A DNA stretch of 51,749 nucleotides from Planctomyces sp. SH-PL62 (GTDB taxonomy: Bacteria; Planctomycetota; Planctomycetia; Planctomycetales; Planctomycetaceae): NCBI GenBank assembly GCA_945905295.1, contig CAMDPX010000019.1:1-51749 (forward strand), read 5' to 3'. Both the position numbers and the translations under genes were made by a program. Of the stretch, positions 44,601 through 51,749 are shown piece by piece; positions within the stretch are counted from its first letter, which is position 1; each line of letters opens with the position of its first letter. The notes under the pieces are model-generated. The model did no database searches. It was not told the origin of the DNA and saw only the letters and a list, made by a program, of their open reading frames with translations.

Positions 44601-45743
44601 AACCTGACCGGCGCGATTCAGACGCTCGAAGAGTTGCTGAAGAACGACAGCCTGGATTACGGAGAACGAATTGGGCTGTTGCGTGATTACACCTGGGTCA
44701 TGTGCCATGCAAAGGAGTTCGACCTCCCGAAAACCATGCTTCAGCGGTGGCTCGGAAAATCGCCGGAGCAACCGGATCTCGACTACGCGCCGTTGTTAGT
44801 GGAAATGGCTCGCATCGCGGTCGCACAGCGTCAGTGGGCCGAGGCGGATCGGCAGTTGGAAATGTTCTTTGACCTCGCACCTCGCGTGATGTCAAAGCTG
44901 TGCTATGGGGAATACGGCGACGCCTGCTTGCTGCGTGGATTCATCCAATTGGAACTCGGCGATGAGAACGCGGCAGGTATGTGGTGGGAGAAGGCCCATC
45001 GCAAAAACTGGCCCGGCGCGCCGATCCCGGAACGGTCGCTGTTGGTGAACTCGACCAGCGGCAAGAAGCTGCGCGATCAGCATCTTGGTTTGATCGTCCG
45101 ATCTCTGGCCGCGTCACTGAGCAATGATGTGACCGAGAGCGAAACGGACGCGATTGTGTATGAGAATCTGCAAGGAGCCGGACGACTCAATTCGGGGGTT
45201 ATCAAAATCGCCACCAAGGAAATCGAACGTGCGGTCCCTAAGGAATTGATGCGGCAGGCATTTTTGCGGATGTATCAGAGTCCACCCGGCCGCGAAATCG
45301 CTCGGAAGATGGTCTTTCGCGAGTGCGACCTGCTGGACTTCATCGTGGAACCGTTGATCAACTCGATTCTGGAGATTCTGGAAGTGGGGGCGTTTCGGGA
45401 TGAGAAGATGACCGTCGAACTCCGCGAATCGGTGGCGGTCGCGATGCGCGAAATTGTGGACGACCTCCGCAACAAATCAGATCAGATTAGCGACCCTGAA
45501 TTGCTCAGCTTGTTCCGCGCCTACAGTGATGCCAATCCGGGGGCCGAGTGGGATCGAGTTCAAGCGAAATATCGTCCGGCCCAGCTACCGATCATCGCTT
45601 GCGTGCTGGGATGCCGAGCGGAGTCCATTGGAAAGTTCGCGGAAGCCAAGTCGTTCTTTCAGGAGGCGACTCGGAAGGCCGAGATCACTCCGCTCTGGAA
45701 AAACTTCGCAGAGGCCCGAATGAAAGCCTTGACGAAGCCGTGA
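41685..45743 (+). CDS. Ser/Thr protein kinase with transmembrane segment and repeat-type sensor region
   Basis: 1352 residues, starting at a TTG with GGGGGA seven bases upstream. The N-terminus DRNLLFGILALQMDFI and the following 100 residues are common in planctomycete kinases. The kinase domain spans about residues 125-430: EGGLGKVAVA glycine loop, VALKQLK with the ATP Lys, HRDLKPDNIML catalytic loop near 265, VVDWGLAK near 284 with DWG instead of DFG, and GTPAYMSPEQA. A membrane segment follows at about 455-475 (VALVIVAVVAIAAGIVI), then a coiled region and a long C-terminal part with TPR-like helix pairs (about 800-1150). The C-terminal part probably lies outside the membrane as a sensor or scaffold. 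It is followed 52 bases later by an FHA-containing cyclase, a likely phosphorylation-dependent partner. Confidence 0.93.
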   Translation: MASPADRNLLFGILALQMDFISRDALIAAMNAWVLRKETFLGDLLQEQKALSAERGQLLNALVDEHVRQHGNDPRQSLESLSSASDLRSELKEKLIDTDLRHSLQVVGAAKTADPLQTRPLGEGTSAGTRFRILRPHAEGGLGKVAVARDEELHREVALKQLKPRHADDPGSRERFVVEAEITGGLEHPGIVPVYGLGQTGDGRPFYVMRFIRGDSLGEAITAFHSRFGNQSDPQGRDIALRKLLGRLIDVCNVMEYAHSRGVLHRDLKPDNIMLGKYGETLVVDWGLAKPLGQPCLTDADSNSAESPLVPASGNSGETLPGSTVGTPAYMSPEQAAGRLDQLGPASDIYCLGATLYHLLTGQPPVRDADLATVLRRVQRGDVPRPRQLQTWIPPALEAACLKAIALQPSDRYTSPGQFADELERWLADEPITAYSDSWRERLARWSRHHQAYAQAIGVALVIVAVVAIAAGIVINRALKREFLTEQRAEKRQQFEAGLKQETWNEEQLKRMENISSELNDLGESIDRDRRVQALYDRVADSVRRILEKRQLAEDDQHAAESTIELLRKRQAKDVEKLAMELQSRLRRWETVIEQQAPFGDTAVSAVFGFESVVTKSESGDALQVPQPPVDNLVRTKWPSTGNVRWDVTFSEKWGDATRVGLALQVTSDSRYLCVLTSEQDPTGHTSDSSDDVNVDDAALPKLQQILSLGGQLSLRLLRNEDLLMERLVSVSADKPLRMRLSREGLAIFVQINEQPPVPFIDLFGVNRTDGMFAVYWPTGLEVVQLRAEKQSLPLRPSPFELGDDLVAHGQYQQAFDAYSAVVVGQDSDQRQELDFKLGVCLAELERNDEAEKKFQAVAKQPGKQWPVMAACRYWLLQVLWKQDNPFAAEQVVNDLTRNHSFDELLPLVPTNFRRQLLSWYRQNDAYSRIAWAHDPVTRLKRASQIEELLNENPLQRIDTHWRKADAFRVTGNLTGAIQTLEELLKNDSLDYGERIGLLRDYTWVMCHAKEFDLPKTMLQRWLGKSPEQPDLDYAPLLVEMARIAVAQRQWAEADRQLEMFFDLAPRVMSKLCYGEYGDACLLRGFIQLELGDENAAGMWWEKAHRKNWPGAPIPERSLLVNSTSGKKLRDQHLGLIVRSLAASLSNDVTESETDAIVYENLQGAGRLNSGVIKIATKEIERAVPKELMRQAFLRMYQSPPGREIARKMVFRECDLLDFIVEPLINSILEILEVGAFRDEKMTVELRESVAVAMREIVDDLRNKSDQISDPELLSLFRAYSDANPGAEWDRVQAKYRPAQLPIIACVLGCRAESIGKFAEAKSFFQEATRKAEITPLWKNFAEARMKALTKP

Positions 45744-45795
45744 AAAAAAACGGCCAATCACACAACCTTGATGCGCACTCTGTGAGACTAAATTC

Positions 45796-47637
45796 ATGTC
45801 CGTCCTAATCGCCAATTTTTTCCACAACGGCCAGTCTGTTGGCTCGACGGAGTTTGATCATCCGTTGGATTTTGGACGTCAAGGGACACCCGGCGAGGGC
45901 TTGTACTCGTGCATCCGTCGTTCGCAGGCCACCGTTCCGTGTTGCATCTTGGCTCCGGCGGAATCCACGTGGATGTCACGCGTGCATTTGCGGTGTGAGC
46001 CGCTGAGCGATGGACGGGTGCGATTAAGCAATCTCAGCGGAACACTCCCCGTTGAAATTCAGACGGGCAATTGCCCTCAACTGGCACCGGGAGGTTCCGT
46101 GGAATTGGCTTGCCCAATTCTGGTGGCCTGGGGGGACCGAGCGCTGCGGTTGGAATCCGCTGACCATTTGGAAACCTCGGAGCCGGAGGGGGAATTGCAG
46201 AGCTTGTCGAACCCGTCGCTGTTGCCGGGATTGACGTTCTCTAAGTTGCCGTCGCAGTCCGCAACGCTGAGTCGTTCATTAGACAAACCGCTGGAAGTCG
46301 AACAGCTCGTGCGGTGGATGCAGACCGTCACCGCGGTTTTGCAGAGTGCGGCCGGCACGGCTGGGTTCTTTTCCGAGGCCGCGCGAGCTTTGGTCGACCT
46401 AGTCGGCTTGGATGACGGAGCTGTGCTGCTGTTATCGGACGAGCAATGGCGAGTTGAAGCAGTCGAATACGGACCCGGACGTCACACTCAATCGCCGCCG
46501 TCACGACAGGTGCTCGCGAACGTGCGCCGCGAGCGACGCACGTTTTGGAAACTTCCGGCGATGGCGGAACGGCGGGGCAGCCTGGAGCAACTGTCGGCTG
46601 TCGTGGCCGCGCCGATTTGTGATCCTCAGGGACAGGTTCTCGGCGCGTTGTACGGCACACGCTACGCGGCGGATGGCGTCCCTCCGCAGATTCGTCGTGT
46701 GGAAGCGCTGCTGGTGGAATTGTTGGCCGGAAGCGTAGCCGCCGGGCTGGCGAGGCAGCATCAAGAGAGATTGGCGATCGAGGCACAAAGCCGATTCGAG
46801 CAGTTTTTTACCCCCGAACTCGCGCGGCAACTGGCGGCCGAACCAGATCTGCTGGCAGGCAAATGTTGTGAAATCAGCGTGCTGTTTTGTGATATCCGCC
46901 GCTTCAGCCAACTCAGCCAGCACCTGGATCCTCGATTGATGACCGAGTGGATCAACGACGTCATGGGTGAGTTATCCGCCTGTGTGCTCGACCGACAGGG
47001 AGTCCTCGTGGATTACATCGGCGACGAGTTAATGGCGATGTGGGGAGCACCCGTTGAGCAGCCTGATCATGCACGCCTGGCGTGCGAGGCGGCGCTGGAC
47101 ATGATTGAGCGGCTGCCACGACTCAACGCGCGGTGGCGCGAACGGCTGGGTGCGGACATCGACGTAGGAATCGGCATCAACACGGGGACGGCGCATGTGG
47201 GAAATGCTGGGTCGCGTTTCAAGTTCAAATACAGCCCCTTGGGAAACACCGTCAACTTGGCCAGCCGGATTCAAGGAGCCACGAAGCACCTGCGAACTCG
47301 GCTGCTGATTACCGACTCCACGGCACGCGGACTGGACTGCAATTCGGCGGTTCGGCGTGTGGGACAACTTCGAGTGGTCAACATCGATCAGCCGGTCACG
47401 GTCTTCGAACTCTTTGCGCGGCAGACACCAAATACGGCAGAATTGAAGCAGGGCTATGAAGAGGCCCTCGCCGAATTCGAGCGAACTCGTTGCGATCAGA
47501 CGGTTTTGATCCTGAGCCAACTCCGCCAGCGGTTTCCTCAGGATGGCCCCGCGCTTCTGTTGCTGGCTCGCGCGGTCGAGGCGTTGGTCGAATCCCATGC
47601 GAAGGTCGATCCCGTTTGGACGCTCGATTCAAAATAA
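45796..47637 (+). CDS. FHA-GAF class III adenylate/guanylate cyclase
   Basis: 613 residues. The first 120 look like an FHA domain, which binds phosphothreonine (LDFGRQ, then TWMSRVHLRCEPL with the conserved Ser-Arg-x-His). Residues about 150-320 resemble a GAF sensory domain (RALVDLVGLDDGAVLLLSDE, then APICDPQGQVLGALYGTR). Residues about 335-540 are the cyclase catalytic domain: EISVLFCDIRRFSQLS with the first metal Asp, DYIGDELMAMWGAP with the second, and SPLGNTVNLASRIQGATK with the transition-state region. It should make cAMP or cGMP; the substrate is not decided by the sequence. It lies just downstream of a Ser/Thr kinase gene. Confidence 0.92.
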   Translation: MSVLIANFFHNGQSVGSTEFDHPLDFGRQGTPGEGLYSCIRRSQATVPCCILAPAESTWMSRVHLRCEPLSDGRVRLSNLSGTLPVEIQTGNCPQLAPGGSVELACPILVAWGDRALRLESADHLETSEPEGELQSLSNPSLLPGLTFSKLPSQSATLSRSLDKPLEVEQLVRWMQTVTAVLQSAAGTAGFFSEAARALVDLVGLDDGAVLLLSDEQWRVEAVEYGPGRHTQSPPSRQVLANVRRERRTFWKLPAMAERRGSLEQLSAVVAAPICDPQGQVLGALYGTRYAADGVPPQIRRVEALLVELLAGSVAAGLARQHQERLAIEAQSRFEQFFTPELARQLAAEPDLLAGKCCEISVLFCDIRRFSQLSQHLDPRLMTEWINDVMGELSACVLDRQGVLVDYIGDELMAMWGAPVEQPDHARLACEAALDMIERLPRLNARWRERLGADIDVGIGINTGTAHVGNAGSRFKFKYSPLGNTVNLASRIQGATKHLRTRLLITDSTARGLDCNSAVRRVGQLRVVNIDQPVTVFELFARQTPNTAELKQGYEEALAEFERTRCDQTVLILSQLRQRFPQDGPALLLLARAVEALVESHAKVDPVWTLDSK

Positions 47638-47807
47638 TTCGTCACGGCTTCAAAGACAGCCGGAAGAATCGCACTTGGCGGAGTTGGTGATTATGGCAGT
47701 GACTGAGCGGTGTTGTTGCCGTTCGAGGCTGGTTGACTTCGCGACGAAGAATGTGCAAGCTGAGTTCGCACATCCGCACATCCCGGCGATTCCTTCGAGG
47801 TGCCCCC

Positions 47808-48785
47808 GTGATCCTCGCTGTTCACTTCAATTTCGCGACCAAACTTGAAGAACAAGTTCCCATCGAGAGCGTGACGCATGCCTTGGAATTGGTGGCTGCG
47901 ACGCCGGCCGGTCGATTCTGGTGGATTGATTTCGCGGGCGATGCCGTGGATCAAGGAATGGAATTGATGCAGCAGTTGGGCTGCGAACGACCGCAACTGG
48001 TCTCGCTGCTCTCTGACCGTCCGGCCCCTTATTTTTCCGATTTGGACGAATTCGTCGCGTTCACATTGCTCGATGCCGATTGGAGTGTGACCGGCGTCAA
48101 CACACAGCCCTTGGCGGTGTGCATTGGGACCAAATGTCTCGTGACGATGCATCGCGCGCCCTCTCCCGTGATCCAAGCGATGCGTCAGAGTTATGCGCGA
48201 AGTTTTCGCCGGATTGCGCTCTCCCCCGGCTTCCTTTTGTACGCACTGGCCAGCCATCTTTGCGAAACCTACACGCAGATCGTGGGGCAGATCTCTGATG
48301 ACAATCAAACCGTTCAGGACAATCTGTTTAAGCAAGCGAACGAAGACATGTTCGAACGAGTCGCGGAACTGCTGCGGGCGGTGAGTGAATTCCAAAAGGT
48401 TGTGGTTTACGCACGCGAGATTGTGCATGACTTGTCGCTCAGGCGTTCGCCCATGATTCCGGAAACGACGCAGCCGTATCTGGAGAAGAAGGCCAGCCTG
48501 TTGGATCGCCTGAGCGCGGACATTGCCTCGGAGCGGAACCTCCTTTCGGAAACCGTCGGTCTGTACCTGGGCATTGTCACGCACCGGACCAATCACACCC
48601 TGTCGAGACTGACGGTGCTGGGCACGTTAATTTTGCCGCTCACGTTTCTCACCGGGGTTTACGGGATGAATTTCGACGTCATGCCCGAGCTGAAATGGCG
48701 GTACGGCTATTTGGGTTTCTGGGGCGTCGTCGTGACGTTTGGGCTGGGTGTGCTGATCGTGATGAAACGCAAACGTTGGTTCTAA
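47808..48785 (+). CDS. corA: CorA-family divalent metal transporter
   Basis: 325 residues from the GTG at 47808, with a GAGG-like ribosome binding site; upstream in-frame starts at 47733 give an implausible basic extension. CorA proteins are pentameric Mg2+, Co2+ or Zn2+ channels. A large cytoplasmic N-terminal domain with long helices (about residues 150-260) is followed by two membrane segments. The pore signature is YGMNFDVMPEL, with the GMN triplet near residue 286, and the C-terminus is the basic MKRKRWF. LSRLTVLGTLILPLTFLTG is the first membrane segment. It could equally be called ZntB-like; the metal is not fixed by the sequence. It follows the cyclase gene by 170 bases. Confidence 0.92.
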   Translation: MILAVHFNFATKLEEQVPIESVTHALELVAATPAGRFWWIDFAGDAVDQGMELMQQLGCERPQLVSLLSDRPAPYFSDLDEFVAFTLLDADWSVTGVNTQPLAVCIGTKCLVTMHRAPSPVIQAMRQSYARSFRRIALSPGFLLYALASHLCETYTQIVGQISDDNQTVQDNLFKQANEDMFERVAELLRAVSEFQKVVVYAREIVHDLSLRRSPMIPETTQPYLEKKASLLDRLSADIASERNLLSETVGLYLGIVTHRTNHTLSRLTVLGTLILPLTFLTGVYGMNFDVMPELKWRYGYLGFWGVVVTFGLGVLIVMKRKRWF

Positions 48786-48812
48786 CGAACGAGGCCGCAA
48801 TCAATTCCCAAT

Positions 48813-48870
48813 CAGCCGCAGGGCGCTAGCCCCGGTTTGTGTTATCCGAACCGGGGCTAGCGCCCGCTGG
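48813..48870. repeat. Palindrome, family C copy 2 (GCTAGC core)
   Basis: CAGCCGCAGGGCGCTAGCCC on the left is inverted as GGGGCTAGCGCCCGCTGG on the right, the same family as 19997-20059. The central part reads CCCCGGTTTG...CCGAACCGGGG. It lies between the CorA and glucosidase genes. Confidence 0.87.
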
Positions 48871-48972
48871 ACCATAGCTAGCGTGTGGCGAAACGACACA
48901 GAGCTTCCTAACTTAGTCTTCCACCGATGGACCCCTTTGGATTTCGCAAACATTTCACCACGAGAGGGCATC

Positions 48973-51672
48973 ATGTCACATGCACCGACCGAGACCCCGT
49001 TGATCGACACCCCTACAACGACGGCCGAAGAGCTGCGGCTGGCGGCGGCTCATAACCGGAAAGAGGACTGGCAGCGTTGGGGCCCGTATCTCTCCGAGCG
49101 GCAGTGGGGGACGGTGCGCGAGGACTATTCGCCGCACGGTGACTCATGGGGATTCTTTCCGCACGATCACGCGCGCAGCCGCGCGTATCGTTGGGGCGAA
49201 GACGGGCTGATGGGGATCAGCGATCGGCAGGGGCGGATGTGCTTCGCGCTGGCGCTGTGGAATGGCCGCGATCCGATCTTGAAGGAGCGGCTGTTCGGAG
49301 TGACCGGGCCGGAAGGAAATCACGGCGAGGATCCCAAGGAGTTGTACTACTACCTCGATTCGACGCCGACGCACTCTTACATGAAGGCGCTCTACAAGTA
49401 TCCGCAGGCCGAGTACCCCTACGAGCGATTGCTCGACGAGAATCGCCGGCGATCGAAGGCGGAGTTGGAGTTCGAGTTGGTCGATACCGGCATCTTCGAC
49501 GACAACCGGTACTTCGACGTGGTGGCCGAGTACGCGAAGGCATCGCCGCAAGACATCTTGGTCCGCGTCACGATCCACAACCGTGGCCCGGAGGCGGCGA
49601 CTCTGCATGTGCTGCCGACACTCTGGCTGCGCAATACCTGGTCGTGGACCGGCCATGACGAAACCACCGAGAGTCTGCCGGGAATGAAGTACCATTCGGA
49701 CGGAATCGTTGGGGCGTGGCACGAGGCTTTGGGAGAGTATTCGTTGGCGGCGGATGATTCGGTGAGCAAACCAGAATGGCTCTTCACCGACAACAACACG
49801 AATCAGGAACGGCTCTATGGAATGTCCAACAACGGCCAGCATGTGAAGGATGCGTTTCACGAGCGGGTGATCAAGGGCAATCTTGACGCGGTCTCTCCGG
49901 ATCGAGCCGGTACGAAGTCGGCGGCTTGGTACGAATTGCGGGTGGAGGCGAACTCCTCGCAGGTCGTCCGCATGCGGTTCACTCATGATCGTGAGAAGAC
50001 CTGGACTCCTCAGACGGCGTTCGGGGCGGGGTTCGACCAAGTCTTCGCGACTCGACTGCGCGAGGCCGACGAGTTCTATGCCCAGAAACTTTACCGCGAG
50101 TATTCGCCGGAGGCGGCCCGTGTCGCTCGGCAAGGTTATGCGGGGTTGCTGTGGACGAAACAGTTCTATCACTACGTCGTGCCGCAGTGGCTCAAAGGGG
50201 ATGAAGGGCAACCGACTCCTCCGGAGTCACGAAAGAAAGGCCGCAATCGCGATTGGCCGCATCTGTTCAACCGCGATGTGATCTCGATGCCCGACAAGTG
50301 GGAGTATCCGTGGTACGCGGCCTGGGACTTGGCGTTTCACATGGTCCCGTTCGCGCGGCTCGACGGGGAATTCGCCAAGCAGCAACTGCTGCTGTTCCTG
50401 CGCGAGTGGTACATGCACCCGAACGGTCAATTGCCCGCCTACGAGTTCGGCTTTGGCGACGTGAATCCCCCGGTCCATGCCTGGGCCTGCTGGCGCGTCT
50501 ACAAATTGACCGGCAAACCCGGCAAACGTGACCGCCTCTTTCTCGCACGAGCGTTTCAAAAGCTGTTGCTGAACTTCACCTGGTGGATCAACCGCAAGGA
50601 TCTCGAAGGGAACAATATGTTCGGCGGCGGGTTCCTCGGCTTGGACAACATCGGCGTGTTCGACCGCTCGCAACCGTTGCCGACGGGTGGCAGTTTGCAG
50701 CAAGCGGACGGGACCGCGTGGATGGCGTTCTTCTGCTCCACGATGTTGGCGATCGCGCTGGAGCTGGCGTCCGAAGACCCCAGCTATGAGGACATCGCGT
50801 CGAAGTTCTTTGAGCACTTCGTCGCCATCGCCGACGCAATGAACACGCTCGGCGGCAGCGGCCTGTGGGACGAGACCGACGGCTTCTATTACGACCAGCT
50901 CAAGATCGGAGACCACGGCCAGCCGATGCGGATTCGCTCGGTGGTCGGCATCATCCCGCTGTTCGCGGCCGAAATTCTCGATCCGAAGACGCTCGATAAG
51001 CTCCCCGGCTTCAAGCACCGCATGAAGTGGTTCCTGAACAACCGCAAAGACCTCGCGAAACAGATCACCATCTGCGAACAAGACCCGACGGCGGTGGACG
51101 CCAAACACAGCCGTCTGCTGCTGGCGATCCCGTCGCGGGAACGCTTGCAACGCGTGCTGCAACGAGTGCTCGACGAATCGGAGTTCCTGTCTCCTTATGG
51201 ATTGCGGGCGCTGTCCCGGACGCACGCGGCGAATCCATTCGTGTTCAACTCGGGCGGCCAAGAACTGCGAGTCGATTACGTCCCCGGCGAATCGAACACA
51301 GGGATGTTCGGCGGCAACTCGAATTGGCGCGGGCCGATTTGGTTCCCGGTCAATTACCTGCTGGTCGAAGCGCTGGAACGCTATCACCACTTCTACGGCG
51401 ACGACTTCAAAGTCGAATGCCCGACCGGCAGTGGCGTCTTGATGACGTTGAAAGAAGTCGCCACCGAGCTGTCACGCCGAATGTCGAACCTCTTCCTTCC
51501 CGACGCGAACGGACGCCGGCCTTGTCATGGTGACGATGCGCGCTATCAGGACGATCCGCATTGGAAGGATCTCGTGCTGTTCTACGAATACTTCCACGGC
51601 GACACCGGTCGCGGCTGCGGAGCCTCGCACCAAACCGGCTGGACGGCGCTGGTTTTGCGACTGTTGAAGTAA
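48973..51672 (+). CDS. Glycoside hydrolase family 63 glucosidase
   Basis: 899 residues from the ATG at 48973, with GAGAGGG just upstream; the frame extends to 48883 but that part lacks a signal. GH63 enzymes are inverting hydrolases (alpha-glucosidases, mannosylglycerate hydrolase and others). The N-terminal beta-rich half contains DYSPHGDSWGFFPHDHARSR and related stretches. The C-terminal half is the (alpha/alpha)6 barrel, with NGQLPAYEFGFGDVNPPVHA and NSNWRGPIWFPVNYLLVEAL, the latter a strong family signature. No signal peptide is visible, so a cytoplasmic role on small glucosides is likely. The exact substrate is open. Confidence 0.88.
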   Translation: MSHAPTETPLIDTPTTTAEELRLAAAHNRKEDWQRWGPYLSERQWGTVREDYSPHGDSWGFFPHDHARSRAYRWGEDGLMGISDRQGRMCFALALWNGRDPILKERLFGVTGPEGNHGEDPKELYYYLDSTPTHSYMKALYKYPQAEYPYERLLDENRRRSKAELEFELVDTGIFDDNRYFDVVAEYAKASPQDILVRVTIHNRGPEAATLHVLPTLWLRNTWSWTGHDETTESLPGMKYHSDGIVGAWHEALGEYSLAADDSVSKPEWLFTDNNTNQERLYGMSNNGQHVKDAFHERVIKGNLDAVSPDRAGTKSAAWYELRVEANSSQVVRMRFTHDREKTWTPQTAFGAGFDQVFATRLREADEFYAQKLYREYSPEAARVARQGYAGLLWTKQFYHYVVPQWLKGDEGQPTPPESRKKGRNRDWPHLFNRDVISMPDKWEYPWYAAWDLAFHMVPFARLDGEFAKQQLLLFLREWYMHPNGQLPAYEFGFGDVNPPVHAWACWRVYKLTGKPGKRDRLFLARAFQKLLLNFTWWINRKDLEGNNMFGGGFLGLDNIGVFDRSQPLPTGGSLQQADGTAWMAFFCSTMLAIALELASEDPSYEDIASKFFEHFVAIADAMNTLGGSGLWDETDGFYYDQLKIGDHGQPMRIRSVVGIIPLFAAEILDPKTLDKLPGFKHRMKWFLNNRKDLAKQITICEQDPTAVDAKHSRLLLAIPSRERLQRVLQRVLDESEFLSPYGLRALSRTHAANPFVFNSGGQELRVDYVPGESNTGMFGGNSNWRGPIWFPVNYLLVEALERYHHFYGDDFKVECPTGSGVLMTLKEVATELSRRMSNLFLPDANGRRPCHGDDARYQDDPHWKDLVLFYEYFHGDTGRGCGASHQTGWTALVLRLLK

Positions 51673-51699
51673 CGAGGAACGGGGTCGGGAGTCTTTTTC

Positions 51700-51749
51700 A
51701 GGTCGGCCTTAAATCACATCACAACTGTGACATCTTGTGAGGCCGACCT
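51700..51749. repeat. Palindrome at the window's right edge
   Basis: AGGTCGGCCT (51700-51709) is inverted as AGGCCGACCT (51740-51749), with a TCACA...TGTGA pairing inside. It lies 27 bases after the glucosidase stop and may extend beyond the window. It follows a GTCTTTTT stretch. Confidence 0.75.

Overview
The window looks like a chromosome segment of a planctomycete (phylum Planctomycetota). The grounds are moderately high G+C, giant repeat-built surface proteins (one with the N-terminal LERLEDRLVP motif), a Ser/Thr kinase with a C-terminal repeat region and a DWG motif, an FHA-GAF class III cyclase, duplicated ExbD genes and many stand-alone hypothetical genes. No rRNA, tRNA or CRISPR array was seen.

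Layout. 1-121: apparent end of an IS21-family insertion sequence, with the first codons of its transposase on the minus strand. 143-4816: giant repeat protein that starts right at the IS end without a secretion signal, so probably 5'-truncated. 4853-6178: bioA. 6322-10370: an ExbB-ExbD-ExbD proton-channel set bracketed by two homologous membrane proteins. 10651-12122: two tandem paralogous lipoproteins. 12653-19940: asparagine-synthase-type amidotransferase, acyl carrier protein, AMP-forming acyl ligase, NAD-synthase-like amidating enzyme, GNAT and polysaccharide deacetylase, followed by a lone ABC ATPase (20255-20992). 21000-32390 (minus strand): a surface-glycan operon with gmd, ABC exporter, MBOAT and SGNH O-acylation pair, GNAT, a tiny basic protein, three glycosyltransferases and a DegT aminotransferase resembling perosamine synthase. 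32749-34928 (plus): two more glycosyltransferases. Then glpK, an RTX-type calcium-binding surface protein, an intrinsic terminator, a membrane spermidine-synthase-like protein, a kinase/cyclase/CorA group, and a GH63 glucosidase.

How the genes may work together (inference). The 21-35 kb genes fit synthesis and export of an O-acylated glycan containing a GDP-mannose-derived 4-amino-6-deoxy sugar. The 12.6-20 kb cluster resembles the carrier-protein/ligase/amidotransferase sets of PEP-CTERM/exopolysaccharide loci, but no exosortase is present. The kinase and FHA-cyclase could form a phospho-dependent signalling pair.

The most unusual signal is non-coding. At least 17 palindromic elements of several unrelated sequence families sit in gene spacers, mostly between 6.2 and 20.3 kb. 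Most consist of two inverted small hairpins. Nine carry GTAG (paired with CTAC where the element is complete), the tetranucleotide known from REP elements moved by RAYT (TnpA-REP) transposases. In the amidotransferase/ACP cluster every gene junction carries such an element.
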